Shown: piece after piece, positions 35,216-46,160 of the stretch | Position numbering within the stretch: the stretch's first letter is position 1 | Layout: every line of letters starts with the position of its first letter | DNA from: Drosophila pseudoobscura | Lineage: Eukaryota > Arthropoda > Insecta > Diptera > Drosophilidae | Reading direction: 5' to 3' | DNA length: 64,000 nt | Assembly: GCF_009870125.1 (NCBI RefSeq) | Contig: NC_046683.1 | Location: 11,842,001 to 11,906,000 of the forward strand | Notes under the pieces: model-generated | Seen by the model: only the letters and a program-made list of their open reading frames with translations | Told to the model about the DNA's origin: nothing | The model's database searches: none | Position numbers and translations under genes: made by a program

Positions 35216-36013
35216 GCAAATAGTACCTTTCACGAGACAAAACCTGGACTGATTAGAGAGAAATGTAAGATCTTTCACAGGTCGAATCGATTGGAATATA
35301 ACTAAAGATATGGCGACACAAAGTTAAAGTTTTCTTCCTTTTTGAATGTTGATTCAACTTTGAAATTTTTACAGATTTTTATTTTTTTTTAGTATGGTCT
35401 ATAAAGTCTGGCTTTAGACGTTCTTTGGTGTCATTGATTCTGAACAAAATTAGCTATTTGATTGTCTTTATAGTGATGTTTTTTTTTCGTGGTGCGCGAA
35501 ACCCGCCAGATAATCCACACTTTCTTTCAGAGCTTTTCTTGAGTTCGGGCTGGGCTCCGACTTGCCTGGGCCTCTCTCTGTTCCTTTTGGGTTTCTTTTT
35601 TTGTTGTTGTTTTTTTTCAGAGGCTTCAGAGGCACCGCCGCCAACGCTGCTGCCTACCATAAAAACAATTGTTGTTGCGCTGGGCTCTGTACTTGATGTG
35701 GTTGTTGGTGTAGTTTTTACTTGTAGTTGTTGCTGTTTTTGTTGTTGTTGTACGCAATTTAAATGGAATTTCTGCTACTGGGCCCACGAACATTGATCGC
35801 CATAAATAATCGCACAGTTGCTGCTGTTCCTGCCCCAGCTCCATCTCCATCTCCGTCTTCAGCTCTGGCTCTGGCTGTGGCTCCATTTGCAGCTCTGGGC
35901 TCCAGCTACAGCAACAGCAACAGCGACCCAGCGAGTGCTGCTGCATCAATGGTGGCGGTGTCGGCGGCGACAACAACTGCAACAACAACAACACCAACAA
36001 CAACAACAAACAC

Positions 36014-36066
36014 ATGAACAACGAGAAACTGCAACGGCGACCGCATCTCAGATCGGGCGCGATAAG
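36014..36066 (+). CDS. Candidate start exon ending at a splice donor
   Basis: The ATG at 36014 follows a CAACAA-rich leader with good context (AAACACATG). The frame encodes a basic start (MNNEKLQRRPHLRSG) and reaches AAG followed by GTAATT at 36067, a fair donor. No second exon was found. The upstream region 35760-36010 is CAG-rich in a manner typical of fly 5' UTRs. Confidence 0.25.
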
Positions 36067-36319
36067 GTAATTGGACTATTATGTCAAAAAGTATTTGGCG
36101 TTTAAGAAATATGGCCTGGCATTTGACATTTCGGCAGCCAGTAGTCGTTGTACCTGTATAGCCCCTCTCCCAGCCGCCGCATATGCCCCCTCTCTGGACC
36201 CACCTCCTTGCAATTCGAGTTGCAGTTTCAGTTGCAATTGCCACAGAACAAAAGGTGCACATTAAAAACTGTTTTTTCTGCCGTTGCAGCAGCAGATTGG
36301 TGCAGATCCGGCGGCCAGC

Positions 36320-36334
36320 TATCGATATCGCGAT
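36320..36334. promoter_or_regulatory. TATCGATATCGCGAT site, copy 1
   Basis: Contains a DRE-like TATCGATA core followed by a palindromic ATATCGCGAT. Repeated exactly 800 bp downstream. Confidence 0.4.
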
Positions 36335-37119
36335 TGCATTGATCGGCCAGAAGTCAGGGGCAGTAGCAGGGGCAAGGGCAGGGGCAGGGTCTTAGGTGGA
36401 TCTGAAACGCATTGTCACCAAAGGCGGCTCTGGTTGAAAGTGTTTTTGTTTGTTTATATTTATTTTTGGATAACCAAATGATCAAAGCCAATGTGCGTGG
36501 TCATGTAATTGATAACCTGATCGGCGCTGATCGCAGATCGTTGTTCGCTTGAATGGGAATGGGGGGTCGGAATGGGATAATGGATATGGTGGGGGAATGG
36601 CAGTCTACAGAGAATGAGGGAAGGAGAGTTGTGTAGCTGGGAGGCTGCTGTTGTTCGGATCAGATCTCCCGGAGATTAATCATTGAATCTATAAAATGGT
36701 TGAGATGATGAATGGAGTTCGGATCAGTGGAATTGTTTCAGGCTTAATGGCTGCTTGGTGTTGATGGGGTATAAGATGGAAAACATATCTATTTAGATAA
36801 ATAGATGGATGGATTTATATCTACTATAAATTTCGATAGATATTTAGACACATTTGTAAGCATACAGATTCATAGAAAGACACACAGAAGTAGCTATTAA
36901 CAGTACCAGTGTGTAATGTTATCGTTTATTGTTATTTGTGTTTTTTTCATGTAGTATTAAACAAATAATCCAATTACTTAAAACAAACAAAAAAAAAAAA
37001 CGTACAGGAAGGGAGATGGTTTTGACAGGGTTACCACCCTACTCTGGTAGCTTTTAAGCGTACATTAAAGCTGTGCGAAAGCTCTACTCTGTAAAGAAAG
37101 TCGATGAAATTCTATGAAT

Positions 37120-37134
37120 TATCGATATCGCGAT
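37120..37134. promoter_or_regulatory. TATCGATATCGCGAT site, copy 2
   Basis: Exact repeat of the site at 36320-36334. The CGATA words fit binding by DREF or BEAF-32. Confidence 0.4.
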
Positions 37135-38864
37135 CAAAAGCCTATTGTGGCAGTTGAGTATTCAAAGATACACAAAAAAACCTTCTCAATCAGTTCTTAG
37201 AATTCAATCGCATGATCAGTGCCTCATAGATTATGTTTTTTTATGGAAAAATAAACTCAAGGAGGTCCCCTCTTTCTGGTCGAGGCCTCATCTGTCCGAG
37301 AGCCAGTGGGCCCTGCGATCGATCAGAAGGTGCCGCCTTCGTTCAAATAAATACGCACTCTATGGACACATGTGAAATGTGTACATATACACCCATATGC
37401 ACATATACACATAGGTACTTGAGCTTTTCCAATATTTTTTAGCCACTAGAGCGAATTATTTCAGTGCTGCTGACATATTTGGACCTGCAACACGTTGGAC
37501 CTCGTAGCCTAGTAATAACCTATTAAAATATCATCTGAAACCCATGCTTAAGGCTTACATAGTCTGCATGTGAGTCGAAGATCTTTGGGATAAACGATAA
37601 CTTCGCTTCGACTTGTAAGTACCGTACAACGATTTATTTAAGTATGGGGTGATCTGCCTTAGTCCGAAATATCCCATCATTTCATATACTTAAAGAGGTT
37701 TTATTTATATACAACGAGGTTAGAGTTAACACTATTAGCCTAGCTTATTTAATGATAGCACTGGTTACCATGACCTTCGGCTAACGTATAGAGGTATTTT
37801 AACTATCAGTAATCCTTAGATTAAATTGATTTGTTTGGCGGATGTATATTGCATTTGTATTTGTTTTGTTTATAAATTACTTGGCCAGCTGTTTTCTTGC
37901 TGTTTGTTTGCCCTTATCGATCCTACACGGCAGATGGAGAACACGATCATTTCTGTTTTCACACACACACATGCCGAATTCGTTTTAGTACTGTGTTTGG
38001 GTTTTCATTTCGTTTAATAGCTTGTCTAGGATTTCATTCAGGGCAACAGCTTGGCTTTTTTAATAGAAACAATAGCCCCTCAACAGAGGGCTTACTATTG
38101 GGATTGGTATCGATGCATGTTATGGTCAGGGTCTATTTTTATTTTATTTATTTATTAATTTAAGGCTGGTACCAAGGTTTACAGCTCTGCTGTGAGTAGA
38201 AGCTGGTAAATTAACTAATGTTTGCTGACTTGGTACGCTCAAGAGATTTGAGGGTTCTTTATTCTGCTCTTATCCTATTCTATAGTCTAATCCTTTAATC
38301 CTTGACACTCCAGGAAAAGTGTTCGGGGTGTTCGGGGGTCATTTTTGTATGGCGTACAGTGTGGGTAAAAGTCTTGTATCGTTGGAGGAATTGATCCCAT
38401 TCTTCGGAGTGTCTTTTGGGATGTAATCTGTGATCAATCTGTAATCATTCCCTTGGATGGTGACCAGGTGACTGGGAACTGGGCACGCGGTGACTGGTTG
38501 TTTGCAGGGGTTCGCTTATTTGCTTAGAAATTTTCATATTTACATATAGGAGTTTGTACGATCTAAATGGGATTATAATTACTGTCAAAGTATAGAAAGA
38601 TTTCATGGTATTTCTTGCTTCTAGAACGCTTCTTAAATCTCGATTTGAGGTTTCGAGCTAGAAAATAAATTTATAACTGAACTGCGGTTATCTCATATCC
38701 GTATAAATATGTATATTTTCTCCTCCACTAGAAGTTATCTTTAAATTGAAGATTGTGCACTTTATCTGTTGAGAACGTTTGGTTCAAATTATGATGATCG
38801 GATCGTATGAGAGAAGGCCTTTGGTTTGCCCAGCGATTGGTCGGGGGAGGGTAGTGTCACAGAA

Positions 38865-38946
38865 GCAGTCGTGGCCGAGCGGTTAAGGCGTCTGACTAGA
38901 AATCAGATTCCCTCTGGGAGCGTAGGTTCGAGTCCTACCGACTGCG
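38865..38946 (+). tRNA. tRNA-Ser(AGA), copy 3 (T-loop variant)
   Basis: An 82-nt serine tRNA gene, identical to the other three copies except G for A at 38932 (tRNA position 59 in the T loop, GGTTCGAGTCC). Position 59 is normally variable, so the gene should work. Anticodon AGA is at 38898-38900, and the acceptor stem and long variable arm are intact. Its 5' flank (38832-38864) resembles that of copy 1, including GCGATTGG, CGGG and GTGTCA in the same order. Paralogue B of the CH-like family starts 1.5 kb downstream on the same strand. Confidence 0.98.
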
Positions 38947-38948
38947 TA

Positions 38949-38953
38949 TTTTT
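38949..38953 (+). terminator. Pol III terminator of tRNA-Ser copy 3
   Basis: T5 run starting 3 nt after the tRNA end. Confidence 0.85.
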
Positions 38954-39510
38954 GTTTGTAAATATATATTCTTATGAAATATTAAAAGCATTAAAATGCC
39001 TCCGCGCTGGCCATTTAATTAGCCGCAGGCCAGCGACGAGCAACATTGAACATCCTCATCCTCAATGGCCACGGTCTCAGGCAGTGGCAGTGGCATGGGG
39101 CATGAGGCAGGGGGCAGGTGAATGGGAACAAGATGAATTACCTTTTGCCACTGCACGTGAAACTGACACGCCAAGGTGTGTGTGGCAGGAGGGATCTCTG
39201 GGTAGACTGCAAAGCGGGACTTGAACTGAGTCAGAGACAGAGACTGATACTGGAACCCCTCTGAGGGTCCAGGCCATCATGCCACACATGGCTTTCAACA
39301 CGTTTTTGGCCATTTCTTTGGCTGCCTTTAGCTGCAGGTTGCTGCGTGACGACTGCGACTGGGACGAATGATGGCTTAATTCATTTGCTCGCCCAAAATG
39401 CATTTTTAATTTAATTTCATTTTGAACACTGAAAACCGAGAACCGAGAACCAAGAACAGAAAACAGTGGAGGCAAAAGGAAAGAAAAATAAATTGAATTA
39501 TTTACTCTAC

Positions 39511-39530
39511 AGAGAGAGAGAGAGAGAGAG
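39511..39530 (+). repeat. (AG)10 microsatellite
   Basis: Perfect AG run, a potential GAGA-factor or MSL-type GA-rich binding tract. Confidence 0.9.
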
Positions 39531-39591
39531 GTGAGCATTAAAACGATGTTCAGGGCTCGACAACGAAACCATTAAAATTACTTTCAATATA

Positions 39592-39646
39592 GGCGGACGG
39601 ATGGACGTATGGACGGGCGGACGTATGGACTGGCGGACGGATGGAG
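39592..39646 (+). repeat. GGACG/GGATG imperfect tandem repeat
   Basis: Short units alternating GGCGGAC, GTATGGAC and GGATGGA. Confidence 0.85.
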
Positions 39647-40415
39647 GCTTTCGATTTGGATTAAGTTGGGGTGCCCTGTACCGCTCTACAGATCCCCTAC
39701 ACTATCCTACATTCCATTTTAATTGCCGCCTCAATTATGATAAATAGAAGTTGCTCTTCTGGGGAGACTGAGGCTCTCACTCTCTATCTCTCTCTTTGCA
39801 TAATATTAGAAGCAACCTCTCCGGTGCGCGGATTATACGCAAATCGTGATTGTTGGGCCACAGCTAATTTTCATATTTTTTTTTCCCCTTTACCAACGTC
39901 GTTTTTCGTTTTCATGCATTTAATTGGAGTCTGGTCCGAGTTTGAGTTGGAGAGTCTTTTAACCGACTGCGATTACATTCTAATTATGAAAAATTCTTAA
40001 TAGCCAAATGATACAAGGCGGAATGAACAAGAAGAATGCTCAGACGGATGGTAAATTCTTCTGATGAGCCGCAAATTAGGTGGAAGCCATACACTCAGGG
40101 CCTTCTTCAGGCCAACTTACAGAAACGAATAACTGAAGAAAAGATCTTTCAATCTAATGGAAACTCTTATTTTTCCCTAGATTTCCTTTTGAGGACAACA
40201 ACAATTCCTGGCTGAAGAACTTAATCCTTGGATGAACATCGAAGATCTTTCAAAGATTTCGGATTGGAACTCCAAGTGTTCGTTTTCTCAAATGTCACAA
40301 AAATTCTCCCAGATCCTCACATTCTCGGCTCCCATTTAACCCCCAAAAACATTAACTTTTAGGCTTTTAAAAATTGAGCTAAATTTTGTAGTCTTGTAAA
40401 AGAGAGGAAAGGATA

Positions 40416-40814
40416 ATGTCACGCCTCACCAAATTGAACGATATGGAACATTTGATGCTGAACCACTGGCTGGATACGCACGACATCAAACTCGATCATC
40501 ACACACGAAATCAGTTTCGCGATGCCCTGGCCATTGCCAGAGTCTTCGAGAAGATCCATCCAGAAGTCGTTGATTTGCACAGCTACATACCCCGCACCAG
40601 TGTGGCCATGATGATTGAGAACTGGAAGATATTCAATATACGGGTCCTGACCAAACTCAATATTTGTATCTCACAAACGGATATGGAGAGGCTGGCCGTG
40701 GGCGCAGAGGGTGCCATCGAATCGCTTCTATATGATCTAATGGTCGCCGACTACAGCCTGATGATGCGTTTCGATTCGGATAAATCTTTTAATCATTTCG
40801 ATAATGTCGACTAA
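40416..40814 (+). CDS. SPEF1/CLAMP-type CH-like domain protein, paralogue B
   Basis: A single-exon gene for a 132-residue protein. Residues about 10-110 form the SPEF1-type CH-like domain: W18, FRD at 34-36, HP at 48-49, VDLHSYIPR at 52-60, NW at 69-70 and FNIRVLTKLN at 73-82. The HSYIPR segment is closer to the family's usual HNYVP form than the matching part of paralogue A, so B may be the more conserved member. The C-terminal 20 residues are acidic and unrelated to A. Like A it lacks the long C-terminal half of full SPEF1. By family knowledge it would bind microtubules, probably in the sperm axoneme; this is inferred. The start is the first ATG after an AT-rich leader. Confidence 0.85.
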   Translation: MSRLTKLNDMEHLMLNHWLDTHDIKLDHHTRNQFRDALAIARVFEKIHPEVVDLHSYIPRTSVAMMIENWKIFNIRVLTKLNICISQTDMERLAVGAEGAIESLLYDLMVADYSLMMRFDSDKSFNHFDNVD

Positions 40815-41528
40815 GTGATTTGCCAACTATTAATATTTACTATTTGAAACTATTATATTTACAAACTATAAATTAATTAATGAATGTGTAAAAGATGAAT
40901 AGCTCATTGAACGCAAATTTATATCTCTTGATAGAAGAATCCGGTATCTAAAGACAATTATTTTGTTAAATGTTCTTCCCAATAACCTTTGGTATCTTTT
41001 CTACGAATATAGTTATAGTTCGTCTTTGATATTTCAATATAAACATATACGTATATTTATATAAAAGCAATGCCTATAGTATCTCCTGCTAATTGTGTAA
41101 TTCTTTGCTTGGAAAAACCTTCCACAATCGACAAGAGTAGTCAGTCTTGTGCTTGTTTGCATATGGCCAAGAAATTGTTGTGGCCATTTATGAACTCAAC
41201 GATTTCTATATGAAAAACAGCCAAGCAATTTCTATATATACATATACTTTATTTTTTTGGTCAGGTTGACGTGTTGTTGCCCAAATGCGCATATCAACCA
41301 TCAAAATGCGCAACATTTCAACGTCTTCAACTTCGGTTTAAGCCAGAGTTTGAGCCTCAGATTCAGATTCCGATTCAGCTTCAACATTCAGCTGCATCGT
41401 GGTCGTTCGGGCAGTGTGTCAGTTGGGGCTGCCAAGGATTTGAATATCGCAGCAGCATTTGTGTCATAGAGAATGAAATGATTTTTTGGTTTGTGTTTGC
41501 GTTTGCCTTTTGCTTGCCCCGCGAATGG

Positions 41529-41559
41529 GGCAACTTGAATGTTGCCGCAACATGTTGCC
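41529..41559 (+). repeat. GCAACATGTTGC module, copy 3
   Basis: GGCAACTTGA is followed by AATGTTGCCG and then GCAACATGTTGC (41547-41558). The 22 bp at 41538-41559 match 875-897 with a single 1-bp gap. The GGCAACTTGA word precedes the palindrome here and follows it in copy 1. Confidence 0.6.
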
Positions 41560-44189
41560 GAACGTTTGCCTGCCGCGCGGCGATCGCTTGTCAAATGTTT
41601 TGTCAGTCGCTAGCTCTCAACCACAAGGCACAAGGAACAGAAGTCTGGATACTCTAGCATCAAAAGCAGGTCAAACTTATGGAGAATTTCGTATTAGCAA
41701 AGACCTTCCTTAGCTTACAGCAGCTTGTTGGTGAAAAGTTGTTGAAACATTTGTCTGAGGACATTGTGGTTCGGACATCCCCACGATCATTTGCAACGAG
41801 CATAGGATAGGGTATGCACGACTATTGCCAATTGCACCATTTGACAGGCAGACAAAAAACTGGAGAATTCGGACAATGGAGAGACGATGACAAAAACAGC
41901 AGCACACGGCAACAGACAGCGGACATTGGCAATGCGGACAACGCTGTGCGTGCCTCCTGACCAAGACTCCAAAATACTCCAACTCCTCTCTCAGCGAGTA
42001 CGTATCGTATGCTGTGCTGAGTTGGGTTTAATTGAATGAATGTCAATTTGCAAACGCACAAAGTGCGTTGCACAATCGCAACAACAACAACAGAGAATTG
42101 CAGCTAGGAAACAATTGTTGTAATAGCAAAAATATCAACAACAACAAGGAGTACTACAACAACAGCAAAGGAAGTAACAGAATACGATGTTGAAAAGTTC
42201 AACCACAATTGATTACATTTTTTCAACAACAGCAATAGTTTTATTACAATTTTAGCAACAATCAATTCTAAATTGTTTAAAGTAGTTAGGTTTCAATCAA
42301 TTTAGAAAATAATATCGCGACAAAACACAAATGTGTTATTATTAGCTTTCAATTATTTGGTCTCGGTGGACCTTTCCATGGAAATGCCCATATACAACAG
42401 TATATTTTATTTATATTGTATTTATTTACCGACACCAACAATAACATTAAAAACCTAAACAAAAAAAAAACACGATCACCAACGATCTCCAACAACAACA
42501 ACAACAATAAACGAGGCGACGCGACGTTCGGCGGACTCCAAATAAATTTCAACCAAATTGCGAACGTCAGCGACGCTATCAGCGGCATTTATCAGTGGGC
42601 TGGCTGCTGCTTGCCCCACTCTCTGTGTGCCCCATTCTGTGCCTCACCTGTGCCTCACTTACTCGAATGTGCATGCGTGTGCCTGCACTGTAAAGGCCTG
42701 TATAGGCTGCATGCTTTATCGCAATATTTAATTGGCAAAATATGCGTCTAAACGCACATAAATTGCATTGCTAACGCGTTTGTTGCGTCTGCCTGAGACC
42801 CTGCCTCACCTGCCTCACTCTCTTTGCATCTCTTTGCTTGTCAGACATCATCTTCTTCCTCTGCTTCTCCTGTGGCCACCGCACGCCAATTACCCTCAGC
42901 AGCAGCAGCAGCAGAGGCAAGATCCACACGCAATGTCAAGGCATTTCACTCAACTGTTGTTGCAGTTGCAAGTACCCTGTAATCGCGGACAGAACAAGGA
43001 TATATGGCATTCAAGGAATGACAGAAGGAGCTCTTTCATTCTGATAAAGAACCCCAATCGGATGCTTACGATTAATTTTATTAAATCATCAGTCTTCATT
43101 GCCGTGACTGACTTCATGGCCTGTAGACGTAATATACTTACGCTTCAAAGGATTCAATTTAGATTTAATTAGAAGGTCAGGGTATCCTCTACTTCGTATA
43201 TCGAATATTCCTATTTCTGCTGCTGCTGCTGTTGTTGCCGTTGTTGCTGCTGCTTCTGTTATTTGCTGCATCTGCTGCTGCTGCGGCAATTGCTGTGCGG
43301 TTTGTACATGGACATCACATCGGTTTGTATTGCCCCCGAAGATGGAGAGAATATGGTGGCGTTGAGGCTGGAGAATTGCTAACCTGCCGCAAAATGTCAC
43401 TATTCTACTAAGACACGATTCCAAGCCTACGTTTACACTGACAGAACCAGAGAGTGGCCAGCATCTGAGATCCGAACTAGTGTTGGCTAAGGACTTAAGT
43501 CTTTTTAAAATTTAATTTTAAATCGTATAAAGCACTTTCAAGAAGGCCAACTTCTTTAGTATTTGGTGATGGGAAAGCTAAACTCAGGAACTAACTGAAT
43601 GCCCTCTGCTGGAAGTGAGGTCTAAATGTTCCCCAGGGAGACTCCCTTTGTGGGACAGTGTAAATGTGGCTTAAGCCATTTACCATTTGAAGAGGATTCG
43701 CAGTCTTCTTCGTTTGGCTCCGGCTCCGGCTTTGGCTTTGGCCTTTGCGGCTTTTGGGGGCTTGTTAAATTGTCGCAAAGTTATGAGTCGAAGAGGAAAC
43801 GACTTTTGTGGTCAAACTCCAATCGATGGGAGTCCCTCGCTCTTTCTCTCTGGGGGGAGTTTGGGAAGGCAGTCGATAGATTGACAAGTGCCTCGGAGTG
43901 CCTGGTTAAATATGTTGGCCAGCTTGAAGCTCACTTGAGGAATGACTTTAACAGTTGCATAACCTTGAAAATGTTGCAAATATTCTTATGTACAAAGAGA
44001 GATACGAGTATATAGAGTGTGTGTGAGAGGGTAGAGGAAGCTCCGTCTCCGGCATAATAATTGAACTTGTCCCGAAAAACTTTTACTAGCACAACGACCT
44101 TCGGTTAAAGTTGTCGAAAACCTTTCCAACCAACATCTCTCTCATCCCATCTCTATCTCACTTTTGCTCACTTTTGTGTGTGTTTCTCT

Positions 44190-44192
<3 letters not shown>

Positions 44193-44236
<44 letters not shown>
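44193..44236 (+). repeat. (TG)22 microsatellite
   Basis: Longest perfect GT tract in the window, continuing imperfectly to about 44256. Confidence 0.95.
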
Positions 44237-44238
<2 letters not shown>

Positions 44239-44383
44239 TGTGTGTGGGTGTGTGTGCTTGGGAAAACTTTGTCTTAAAGTTCAAACTGGAGCAAAAACTA
44301 TTTGCCCCAAATGCGGTGGCCACAATGCATTCCAAGCTTCTCTACTCTCTATATCTATGTGTATCTGGATACACATTCATACA

Positions 44384-44405
44384 TATATATATATATATAT
44401 ATATA
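44384..44405 (+). repeat. (AT)11 microsatellite
   Basis: Perfect AT dinucleotide run, followed by imperfect AT-rich sequence. Confidence 0.9.
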
Positions 44406-44980
44406 CATATATATTTATATAGTATATATGGCGTACAGTCCGGGGTTACCATATACCCGTAAAGCATGCTCTGCGTGGCGCGTCTCCAGTCTAGAGTCTC
44501 AGTGTGTATATAACTCTTTTTTATTTGAATGCCAGCGCATTGCCAGACATCGCACTGTGGTTCAGAAGCACTTTGCAAAGCAATGAAAATGTATATTGAT
44601 TCGATTCTCAGTGATCTATCAGGAAAGATCTGGTTAAAGATCTCTGAACACTTTTCAGTACAAATAATGCCAGTGGAAAGTGCGTTTTTGGATATTGATA
44701 CAAATAAAACATAAACCTATATATATTTTAAACTCTTATAAATTTTATAAATATTGTTAAATATTAAATTTGGCTTTTTTTCTTAGCAATAAAAAAATGT
44801 AAGCTACTTCCATGGCACTTTTGAATGGAAATTTAAAACTCCTTAACACCCAGAAAAACAGCCATGAAAATTGAATAGATTTCACTTCGATTTAAAAATC
44901 TATACCATACCACTCCGAGAGTCGAAACTGTGAAAAGAAAGGGTCTTCACTTATATTTGACCATTAAAATAAAAATATTT

Positions 44981-45047
44981 TATTTAATATAAATAAATAT
45001 ATTTTATATGTATATAAAATAAATATATTTCATATTTATATTAAATA
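44981..45047. repeat. AT-rich imperfect dyad
   Basis: TATTTAATATAAAT at the left end is mirrored by ATTTATATTAAATA at the right end. The inner ATATATTT/AAATAAATATATTT blocks are arranged symmetrically around about 45014. It can form a cruciform. No gene is attached to it. Confidence 0.6.
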
Positions 45048-46136
45048 TATACATAGATGAAATATGCGTCGCGTTAAAAAGAAATTGCAATAGATTTATA
45101 TATTTATTTATATATAAATCATAGTAAATTCCATTTCATTTCACTATGTTTTTATCTAAAAATCGATTTTTTTATTTAATCGCAAAATCCTAAGCTTTGA
45201 GTACTTTCTGTTTTGGTGCTCAATGGACTTTGAACCACTGTGCGACAACGACGTCGCAGCTGTTTTCGCGAGCAACTTGAGCAACGTCCTTGGCCATTCT
45301 CCTGCTCGCACTTAAGCCTTTCTCCAGCCACCAGCTCAACCCACATTCCCTCCCATTCCCACTTCCATTTCCGCACCCGTGCCCCCCTTACCTAGCCCTT
45401 CCCTTACCCCTTTCTTTCTACATAGACCCCCTGCTGTTGTTGTTGCTTTTGTTGGTGGCGTTGTCTGGCGTTGTCTGCAAAGTTTTCCATATTTTTAGTG
45501 CCAGCAGAGGAAGGAGGATGGGAGAGGGGGAGAGCGGGTGGGTGGGATGGTGGCAGCAAGCGGTGCAGAGAGAGAGACAGACATTTAGAGTTTTCCAGTT
45601 TCCCACTTTGCAATAAGTTTCAAACTTAAATAAGGATAATAAAATGCTGTCGACTGCACTTTTGCCCCCCTCTCCCCGCTCCTTCTCTCTCTACCTCAGT
45701 ATCCTGGGATGCTCTCTCTTGCTCTCTCTTTCTCTGTGTATGTGTGTGTGTCTCATTTGTTCGCTCAGAACCCAGACTTAGGTACCTATACCCCATCTCG
45801 TTTTCCTCCCGTCTGACGTCCTTGGGTTCTGTCTGCTCGCTGTCTGCTGCTGCTGCTGCTGCTGCCGCTGCAACAACAACTGAAAGAAGAACAACGACTT
45901 TGCCTGCAACCTTGCCATGCCACACCGCCCAGCCCACTCCCCAACCCCAACCCCACCCCTTCTGAAGCATGATTCACTCTTGAACAACTTTTTAACATAA
46001 TGAAATCAAATAAAATGTAGGTAGAAGCTGCAAGCGGATGCAGCTAAAACTCGGAGCTCGGCGACACCCCGTACATACATATACAGATATACATACATAC
46101 GTATCTGTGTGCATTTTAATGTATCTGTGAGTGCGA

Positions 46137-46160
46137 GTGTGTGTGTGTGTGTGTGTGTGT
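46137..46160 (+). repeat. (GT)12 microsatellite
   Basis: Perfect GT dinucleotide run. Confidence 0.95.

Larger units (their letters stand above)
31564..36013. other. Non-genic stretch with an AT-rich core
   Basis: The interval 31990-32780 is markedly AT-rich with no long frame. A CACCATG tract (34314-34348), a CAACTG tract (34555-34590), a CGA tract (about 34706-34735) and a DRE-like TATCGATA (35208-35215) are present. From about 35760 the sequence becomes CAG/CAA-rich, leading into the candidate start exon at 36014. Confidence 0.55.
36067..38864. other. Non-genic or intronic stretch with CGATA sites
   Basis: Two identical 15-bp sites TATCGATATCGCGAT lie at 36320-36334 and 37120-37134. GATC-rich sequence surrounds 36519-36541. 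The rest is AT-rich and has no supported gene. The last 30 bases are the 5' flank of tRNA copy 3. Confidence 0.55.
38954..40415. other. Non-genic stretch between tRNA copy 3 and paralogue B
   Basis: Contains an AG tract (39511-39530) and an imperfect repeat of GGACGTATGGACGGGC-like units (39592-39646). No supported gene is present. The last 60 bases are the short AT-rich leader of paralogue B. Confidence 0.6.
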
